DNA of 64,000 bases from an uncultured Clostridia bacterium (GTDB lineage: Bacteria; Bacillota; Clostridia; Christensenellales; Borkfalkiaceae), in contig CANQFA010000001.1 of NCBI GenBank assembly GCA_947597925.1, positions 248,001 to 312,000 of the forward strand, written 5' to 3'. The translations under genes were made by a program, and so were the position numbers. This document shows positions 58,604 through 64,000 of this stretch, one piece after another (the first letter of the stretch is position 1; each line of letters opens with the position of its first letter). The notes beneath the pieces are model-generated. The model worked only from the letters and a program-made list of their open reading frames with translations, did not search any database and was not told the origin of the DNA.

Positions 58604-58636
58604 AGGAGACGGGGGAATTCCCCGCAAAGGTGTATC

Positions 58637-59068
58637 ATGGATATCCGTGTCAAGAAACTTCATCCTGCCGCAAAACTTCCCCGCTACGGGTCGGAGTATG
58701 CTGCGGGAGCAGACCTCTATGCCGCCGAGGGGGTCCTCATCCCCGCGGGGGAGACGGCGTTTGTCCGCACGGGCATTGCCGTGGAGCTTCCCGCAGGGAC
58801 GGTGGGGCTCGTGTATGCGCGCAGCGGGCTCGCCTGCAAGCAGGACCTCGCACCCGCGAACAAGGTGGGCGTCATCGACTGCGACTATCGCGGCGAAGTG
58901 ATGGTCGCCCTCCACAACCACGGAAAGGCGGAGCGGCGCGTGGAGGCGGGAGACCGCATTGCCCAGCTCGTCGTCGCGCCCTACCTCAAGGCCGACTTCG
59001 AGGAGAGCGAGGAGCTCTCGGATACCGTGCGCGGTGCGGGCGGATTCGGCTCGACGGGGAGAGCATAA
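58637..59068 (+). CDS. dut: dUTP diphosphatase
   Basis: A 143-aa trimeric dUTPase with all five motifs visible: AGADLYAAE, RSGLACK, GVIDCDYRGEV, RVEAGDRIAQLVV and GAGGFGSTG. It hydrolyses dUTP to dUMP, complementing ung elsewhere in the window. Its stop overlaps the trmB start (TAATG), starting a dut-trmB-glycosyltransferase-ABC operon. Confidence 0.97.
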   Translation: MDIRVKKLHPAAKLPRYGSEYAAGADLYAAEGVLIPAGETAFVRTGIAVELPAGTVGLVYARSGLACKQDLAPANKVGVIDCDYRGEVMVALHNHGKAERRVEAGDRIAQLVVAPYLKADFEESEELSDTVRGAGGFGSTGRA

Positions 59069-59745
59069 TGCGGATGCACAAGAAGCGGCACTTAGAGCCG
59101 CGGATGGAGGCGTGCGGGGAGCTTCTCCTCGTGCGCGGGAAACCCATGCCCAACCTCAAGGAGGCGGCCGAGACCTACCGCGCCCTCTTTGATTACAGGG
59201 CCGTCTTCGGAAGGGAGGCGCCTACCGAACTCGAGGTGGGGTGCGGAAACGGAGGCTTTCTCCTCGAACTCGCGCGGCGGGAGCCCGAGAAAAATTTCCT
59301 CGCCGTCGAGGTGTGCTCCAATGTCATTCTGACCGCCATGGAGAGGACGCGGGCGGCGGGTCTTACAAACGTGCGCTTTCTCAATATCCCCGCGGAGATC
59401 CTCGCCTGCTACCTGCCCGAGGGGAGCATCGGGCGCATCTATCTCAACTTTTCCACCCCGCTCCCGGGGACCTCTCACGCAAAGCAGCGGCTCACCTCTC
59501 CCCGCTTCCTCGCCATCTACAGGGCGCTCCTTACAGAGGGCGGAGAAGTGGTCCAGAAGACGGACAGTGAAGAATTTTTCGACTGGTCCCTCGAGCAATA
59601 CGAGAAAGAGGGGTACCATGTCCGAAGTGTGACGCGCGATCTGCATCACAGCGCGGAGGCGGCGGGAAATATCGTGACCGAGTACGAGGCGAATTTTCTT
59701 GCGCAGGGGAAGCCCATCTTCCGGGCGGTCGCCGTGCGCGGGTAG
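59068..59745 (+). CDS. trmB: tRNA (guanine-N7-)-methyltransferase
   Basis: A 225-aa class I SAM methyltransferase that modifies G46 of tRNA. The SAM loop is LEVGCGNGGFLLELA (about residues 54-68), followed by NFLAVEVCSNVI and the TrmB-type NFSTPLPGTSHAKQRLTSPRF region. It overlaps dut by one base; 10 bp separate it from the glycosyltransferase gene. Confidence 0.95.
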   Translation: MRMHKKRHLEPRMEACGELLLVRGKPMPNLKEAAETYRALFDYRAVFGREAPTELEVGCGNGGFLLELARREPEKNFLAVEVCSNVILTAMERTRAAGLTNVRFLNIPAEILACYLPEGSIGRIYLNFSTPLPGTSHAKQRLTSPRFLAIYRALLTEGGEVVQKTDSEEFFDWSLEQYEKEGYHVRSVTRDLHHSAEAAGNIVTEYEANFLAQGKPIFRAVAVRG

Positions 59746-59754
59746 GAGGGTCCC

Positions 59755-61059
59755 ATGTGGTACGAGATCGTATTTCGGGTGCTCAGCATCCTCAACTATG
59801 CGGTCATCATCGTGATCGCACTCCCCATCGTCCTGCAGGTGCTCTATATCCTTCTGGCCTTTGTGCCGAAAAAGGTCTTTCCGAAGAGCGAAAGAAAGGG
59901 GCGCATCGCCTACCTCATCCCCGCGCATGACGAGGAGGAGGTCATCGGCGCGACCGTAAGACGCCTTCTCTCCGAGCAGGACTATCCCCGCGAGCTCTTC
60001 GATGTCATCGTCGTCGCCCACAACTGCACGGACGGGACGGCGCGCATCGCACGGGAGGCGGGCGCCATCGTCCTCGAGCTCAATGACCCCGACCCCGCCC
60101 ACCGCAAGGCGCTCTATCCCTTGAGGCACGGCATCGAGCATATCCTCGCCGAGGGCAAGTACGACTTTGTCGTCCATCTCGACGCGGACAACGGCATCAA
60201 CCCTGCCTTTTCCTCCCTCATGAACGACGCCTATCAGGCGGGGGTGGACCTCGCCCGTCCCTACGAAGCCGCCCTCAATGCGACGGCGAACTTCTACACC
60301 AAGGCGAGCGCCATGCTCTACAGCTTCGACTCCCGCTACGGAAGCCGCGTGCGCGAGAGGCTCCACCTCGCGGCCCATGTCAACGGCAGCGGCGCCATGA
60401 TGAGCGTCAGGATGCTTGAAAAATGCGGCTATGACTGCGAGACGGTCTGCGACGACGCGGAGTTCAACTTAAACCGCCTCTACGACGGGTACAAGGGGCA
60501 CTTCGTGGAGGATGCCGTCGTCTATGAGGACATGCCCGCCTCCTTTCACGATACCCTTGTCCGCAATCGCCGCATGGGAAGCAGCGTCTTAGACCTCTTC
60601 AAGAAGAATGCCTTTCCCATGCTCGGGGCCTTTTTCCGCACGGGGAACTTCTCCTTCGTGGAGATCTTCCTCCTCTACATGCTCAACATGCTAAATGTCC
60701 TCATCGCCGTCTGGATGCCCCTCTACTATGTCTACCACTTCGTCTTCTGTGCGTTTGCGGCATACGGCGGGCTGGAGGTCACCCTGTATCCCGCGGGGTA
60801 CTATGCGTCGATGATCCGGGGGACGCTCATCGTCGCCGCCTGCATCCTCGTGGGGCTCTTCCTGCTCTTCGGCTACGGACAGGCGATAGGGCTCGTCCTC
60901 ACCGACTATAAGAAGCTCGGCGCGAAGAACCGCCGCGAACTTCTCCCCACGGCATTTTTATTCCCGCTCTTTCTCATCCTGTATGCGGTGACCTTGCTCG
61001 CGGGTACCATGTCCAAGCCCAAGACGTGGGAAAAGCTCAACCGAACCAAACAAGAGTAA
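59755..61059 (+). CDS. Membrane glycosyltransferase family 2, 434 aa
   Basis: A GT2 enzyme with an N-terminal membrane anchor (about 8-36), the GT-A domain (YLIPAHDEEEVIGATVRRLL, DxD-type HLDADNG, then DDAEFNLNRLYDG near 239) and three or four C-terminal helices (about 300-410). It resembles polysaccharide/poly-GlcNAc-type synthases in layout. Substrate unknown. AGGAGG precedes ATG. Followed after 6 bp by an ABC exporter that may share its operon. Confidence 0.88.
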   Translation: MWYEIVFRVLSILNYAVIIVIALPIVLQVLYILLAFVPKKVFPKSERKGRIAYLIPAHDEEEVIGATVRRLLSEQDYPRELFDVIVVAHNCTDGTARIAREAGAIVLELNDPDPAHRKALYPLRHGIEHILAEGKYDFVVHLDADNGINPAFSSLMNDAYQAGVDLARPYEAALNATANFYTKASAMLYSFDSRYGSRVRERLHLAAHVNGSGAMMSVRMLEKCGYDCETVCDDAEFNLNRLYDGYKGHFVEDAVVYEDMPASFHDTLVRNRRMGSSVLDLFKKNAFPMLGAFFRTGNFSFVEIFLLYMLNMLNVLIAVWMPLYYVYHFVFCAFAAYGGLEVTLYPAGYYASMIRGTLIVAACILVGLFLLFGYGQAIGLVLTDYKKLGAKNRRELLPTAFLFPLFLILYAVTLLAGTMSKPKTWEKLNRTKQE

Positions 61060-61065
61060 ATATTT

Positions 61066-62007
61066 ATGGAAGATCTCGCACTCAGAATCGAAAATCTCTC
61101 GAAGTCCTACGGCGACGTGCAGGCGGTGGGGGGCATCTCCTTTACCGTGAGGCGGGGCTCGCTCTTTGCCTTCCTCGGCATCAACGGCGCGGGGAAGAGC
61201 ACCACCATCAACATGATCTGCTCCATCCTGAAAAAGGACGGCGGCAAGATCTATGTGGGCGGGCACGACCTCGACGAGGACCCCTTCGCCATCAAGCGCG
61301 AACTGGGCGTCGTGTTTCAGACGAGCGTCCTTGACAAGCAGCTCACCGTGCGGCAAAATCTCACCATCCGCACCTCCTTCTATTCCCTCCCGAAGGCGGA
61401 GGCGAAGGAGAATATCCGCGAGATCGTGGACCTACTCGAACTCTCGCCCATTCTGGACCGCCCCGTCAAAAATCTCTCGGGCGGGCAGATGCGAAGGGTG
61501 GACATCGCCCGCGCCATGGTGCACAGGCCGCAGCTCCTCATCCTCGATGAGCCGACGACGGGCCTCGACCCCAAGACCCGCCTCGCCGTGTGGTCGCTCA
61601 TCGACCGCATCCGCAGTGAGACGGGCATGACCGTCTTCCTCACCACCCACTACCTCGAGGAGGCGGACAAGGCGTCCGACGTCGTCATCATGGATAAGGG
61701 GAAGATCATCGCCCACGGCACCCCCAATGAGCTCAAGAATGCCTACTCGCGGGACAAACTCATCTGCTACCGCGCGCGGAGCGAAGAGCTCGAGGGCGTA
61801 CTGCGGGCGGAGGACAGGGATTTTTCCTACGACGAGGAGCGGGGAGCCTATGAGATAATTCTCCGCGACACGGCGGCGGCAAAGGAGCTCCTCCTCCGCT
61901 GCGGAGAATATTTCCCCGACATCGAGATCATGAAGGGAAATATGGACGACGTCTTTCTGAATGTCACGGGCAGAGCAATGCGGCTGTCGGAGGGGGAAGA
62001 GGTATGA
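61066..62007 (+). CDS. ABC-2 exporter ATP-binding protein, 313 aa
   Basis: A DrrA/NatA-type ATPase. Walker A is GINGAGKSTT (about residues 39-48), the signature LSGGQMRRVDIA, Walker B LLILDEPTTGLDP, and H-loop TTHYLEEAD. The C-terminal 80 residues are the usual extension. It pairs with the next gene's permease (ATGA overlap). Unlike the ATPase at 26322, all motifs are canonical. The exported substrate is unknown. Confidence 0.93.
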   Translation: MEDLALRIENLSKSYGDVQAVGGISFTVRRGSLFAFLGINGAGKSTTINMICSILKKDGGKIYVGGHDLDEDPFAIKRELGVVFQTSVLDKQLTVRQNLTIRTSFYSLPKAEAKENIREIVDLLELSPILDRPVKNLSGGQMRRVDIARAMVHRPQLLILDEPTTGLDPKTRLAVWSLIDRIRSETGMTVFLTTHYLEEADKASDVVIMDKGKIIAHGTPNELKNAYSRDKLICYRARSEELEGVLRAEDRDFSYDEERGAYEIILRDTAAAKELLLRCGEYFPDIEIMKGNMDDVFLNVTGRAMRLSEGEEV

Positions 62008-62996
62008 AGACACGCTATTTTCACATCTTCTGCACGCTCACGAAGCGCCACCTCATGGTCTTTTTCAAGAACAAGGTGCGCCTCATGTATACCCTGCTCG
62101 TGCCCGTCATCATCTTTGCGGTCTACCTCCTCTTCCTGCGGGGGCTCGAGCTCGGCATGGTGCAAAATATCCTGAGCGACCCCGCGCTCGGACTCGGTGC
62201 CGACGTGATCGCCGACGTGCAGCTGCACAAGTATATCGAGACGCTCGTGGACAGCTGGATGCTCTCGGGCATCATCGGGCTCTCCACCATCACCGTGGCG
62301 CTGCAGACGAATACCGTCATCGTGGAGGACAAGGAAAACGGCGTCAACCGCGACTTCGCCTCCTCGCCCATCCACAGAAATCTCCTCATCGCGAGCTATT
62401 TCGTCTACAACTTCCTCGTATCCGCGCTCATCTGCCTCGTCTTCTATCTCGTCTGCCTCGTCTATCTCGCGGCAATGGGGGAGCTGCTCATCTCCTTCGG
62501 CGAGGTGCTCCTCTCCCTCGTCGTGATGTTCTTCGCGACCGTCGCCTCTACGCTCATGACCGTCTTCATCTGCTCCTTCGTCAAGACGGAGGGAACCATG
62601 ATGAGCATCGTCGCCATCTTCTCGACGGCCGTGGGATTTCTGATCGGCGCCTACATGCCCCTCGGCATGATGCCCGACTGGGTGCAGGGCATCTGCGGAT
62701 TCATCCCCGGGACCTATGCCTGCTCGCTGCTCCGCTACGCCTTCATGAAGACGCCGCTCGCCGAGCTCACGGCCTATGTGCAGGGGCTGGACCTTCCCGC
62801 AGGGGCCTTCGAAAAGCTCCTCGAGGGGGTCGCGGGGACCTTCGGCTACGACATCAGTTTCTTCGGCGTTCCCGTTCCGCCGCACTTCCAGGCGCTCGCG
62901 CTCGCGGTGTATATCGTCCTCTTCGTCGCGCTCAATATCGGCGTGGGCAGCAAGGTAGCCGAGGTGCTCGGCATGGGAAGACGAAAAAAGAAGTGA
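62004..62996 (+). CDS. ABC-2 type permease, 330 aa
   Basis: An ABC-2 membrane protein with an N-terminal helix (about 22-45), a large extracytoplasmic loop (about 46-90), five further helices and a basic C-terminus (GMGRRKKK). LIASYFVYNFLVSALIC and VGFLIGAYMPLGMMPDWVQG are typical. It forms an exporter with the upstream ATPase; the adjacent glycosyltransferase hints at a glycolipid or polymer export role, which is inference. Confidence 0.92.
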   Translation: MKTRYFHIFCTLTKRHLMVFFKNKVRLMYTLLVPVIIFAVYLLFLRGLELGMVQNILSDPALGLGADVIADVQLHKYIETLVDSWMLSGIIGLSTITVALQTNTVIVEDKENGVNRDFASSPIHRNLLIASYFVYNFLVSALICLVFYLVCLVYLAAMGELLISFGEVLLSLVVMFFATVASTLMTVFICSFVKTEGTMMSIVAIFSTAVGFLIGAYMPLGMMPDWVQGICGFIPGTYACSLLRYAFMKTPLAELTAYVQGLDLPAGAFEKLLEGVAGTFGYDISFFGVPVPPHFQALALAVYIVLFVALNIGVGSKVAEVLGMGRRKKK

Positions 62997-63012
62997 TTTT
63001 CTGAAAAAAATG

Positions 63013-63040
63013 TACCGCTCCGCTCGGGGCGGTATTTTTT
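63013..63040 (+). terminator. Terminator of the dut-to-ABC operon
   Basis: TACCGC (63013-63018) pairs with GCGGTA (63029-63034), an inner CCG/CGG pair, then T6. Confidence 0.88.
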
Positions 63041-63131
63041 CGTTTTGCGGGAATGGGGTGCGAAAACCGAGGGAAACATTGTGAAGACGCGGTGAAAAGA
63101 TGGGCGCGGAGAGGCGGATTTTCAAATCAGG

Positions 63132-63160
63132 TTGATTTTTTCGCGCAGATATGGTATAAT
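63132..63160 (+). promoter_or_regulatory. Promoter of the terminal secreted protein gene
   Basis: TTGATT (63132-63137), 17 bp, TATAAT (63155-63160), TGG before the -10. Confidence 0.82.
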
Positions 63161-63198
63161 GAGGATACATGGAATCAAGCTCACGGGAGGATGCGATC

Positions 63199-64000
63199 AT
63201 GAAGAGAGCAAAACTCGGCATCTTTGCGGTCTTTCTTTCGGCGGCCCTGTTTGCGCCCGCCTGCCTTTCCGTGTCCGCGGAAGGGGGGCATGACTACGAC
63301 TACGCCCGCGCGGGCGATGTGGGCGCGGTGACCTATACCGCCGTCGATCTCCTCGCAAAGCTCGGCATCACCCCCTCCGAAGAGGAGAGGGACTATCTCC
63401 TCGAAAAGGGGCTCTTTACCCTCCGCTACAGCCCCGCGCTCTCGGCGGGCGCCGCCTCGGTGAATTTTGAGGACGGCGAACTCACGGTGGACGTCTCGCC
63501 CGTCTTCTACACTGCGAAAAACGGGCAGACGGTCGTGTGGACCCCCCTCACGGTGGACGGCGGCGGGACCCTCTCGGGGGATGCCCTGCACTACGAGACG
63601 ACCCCCGCGGAGGGCAAGGACTCTGTGACGGTGCGCTTCGGGAGCACCCTCACCGTCGCGGCCGAAGACGTCAATGCCGTGCTCACTGCGGCCTATGATG
63701 CGGGCATGGGTGCCGCCGAGAAGCTCGCGGAGAAGGAACGGGCCTATGCGGAGGAGAAGCGCACCTACGACGCCTCCGTCGCCGCATACGAGGCATATCA
63801 GAGCGCCCTCACGGCCTATGAGGAGGACCTCGAAGAATATCATATCTATCAGAACGCCCTCGCGCTCTGGCGGGAGCAGGACGAAGCATACCGCAACTAT
63901 CTCGAAAGATACGAGGCCTATCTCGAGGAGCAGCGCACCTACTATGACTTCAACTCCGTGCTCAGCGAATACCGCGCGAAGAAGGCGGAATACGACCGCT
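63199..64000 (+). CDS. Secreted coiled-coil protein, cut by the window end
   Basis: An open frame runs off the window. ATG 63199 follows GGGAGG by 8 nt; ATG 63169 lies upstream of that site. A signal peptide (MKRAKLGIFAVFLSAALFAP, cleavage after VSA near residue 27) leads to a domain of about 140 residues. Then comes a long Glu/Ala/Tyr coiled coil with heptad-like YEAYQSALTAYEEDLEEY repeats (from about 165). It resembles surface or envelope-spanning clostridial proteins. The C-terminal function is not visible. Confidence 0.85.
   Translation, partial: MKRAKLGIFAVFLSAALFAPACLSVSAEGGHDYDYARAGDVGAVTYTAVDLLAKLGITPSEEERDYLLEKGLFTLRYSPALSAGAASVNFEDGELTVDVSPVFYTAKNGQTVVWTPLTVDGGGTLSGDALHYETTPAEGKDSVTVRFGSTLTVAAEDVNAVLTAAYDAGMGAAEKLAEKERAYAEEKRTYDASVAAYEAYQSALTAYEEDLEEYHIYQNALALWREQDEAYRNYLERYEAYLEEQRTYYDFNSVLSEYRAKKAEYDR

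Noticed and set aside
1..64000. tRNA, rRNA, tmRNA, CRISPR arrays, prophage or transposases
   Set aside because: Intergenic regions were read by eye for cloverleaf, repeat-spacer and transposase or integrase signals; none was convincing. A computational scan could still find a small RNA.

Overview
The window looks like chromosomal DNA from a GC-rich, spore-forming member of the Clostridia (Bacillota). Evidence: tig-clpP-clpX and mcsA-mcsB-clpC gene orders, RqcH/NFACT, reverse rubrerythrin, a SigK-type sporulation sigma factor, CotF-type coat proteins, a SpoVB-like flippase, a clostridial Cys-rich RiPP with its radical SAM maturase, and strong GGAGG ribosome binding sites. Most genes are chromosomal housekeeping or lineage-specific. 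I see no prophage, transposase, integrase, CRISPR array, rRNA or tRNA. The closest genus cannot be read from the sequence.

Layout. 1-2.9 kb: an XRE regulator, then ylxM-ffh-rpsP-khpA, driven by a promoter that lies inside the preceding terminator. 3.2-6.7 kb: pgi, then a divergent SpoVB-like/LysM pair with mirrored sporulation-type promoters. 6.7-12.5 kb: two paralogous membrane proteins, each with two Rossmann (TrkA-N-like) domains and a C-terminal RyR-like domain, flanking a membrane XRE regulator. 12.6-15.7 kb: a Cys-rich clostridial protein, cysteine synthase, and a six-cysteine peptide with its radical SAM/SPASM maturase. 15.7-20.8 kb: rqcH, then tig-clpP-clpX. 20.8-26.2 kb: a four-gene prepilin operon read leftward.

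The most notable element is upstream of that operon. A 127-bp segment holding one strong promoter is bounded by 23-bp inverted repeats (22/23 identical). As sequenced, the promoter points away from the pilins and into a terminator. This is the expected OFF state of an invertible promoter (phase variation) for a pilus with a very large GLUG-type beta-helix pilin.

26.3-38.2 kb: an orphan ABC ATPase with an altered signature motif and no H-loop histidine, an ArsP_2-type permease, a sigma-B-like regulatory operon (STAS, degenerate kinase, sigma, kinase), a Pro/Gln-rich membrane protein, an S41 protease, a cysteine-desulfurase-like enzyme divergent from a DUF3343 protein, nth, CotF-type spore genes and a left-handed beta-helix protein. 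38.2-49 kb: ychF, argS, a HAD phosphatase, reverse rubrerythrin, a membrane XRE regulator, mcsA-mcsB-clpC, and the remnant of an ABC ATPase fused to a permease tail. 49-64 kb: an SGNH lipoprotein, ung, mtnN, a ferritin-like protein, an MBL hydrolase, a phosphopantetheinyl transferase, a RecD2/Dda-like helicase, aspS, sigK, dut-trmB-glycosyltransferase-ABC exporter, and the start of a secreted coiled-coil protein cut by the window edge.

Regulatory style. I read about 25 vegetative promoters directly. Nearly all have a 17-bp spacer, and many have an extended -10 (TGnTATAAT). Two recurring 5'-end designs stand out. In one, leaderless starts place ATG exactly 6 nt (once 7 nt) after the -10. In the other, a short GC hairpin sits between the transcription start and the Shine-Dalgarno. 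An 8-mer, CATGTCCG, is also scattered at far above chance frequency.
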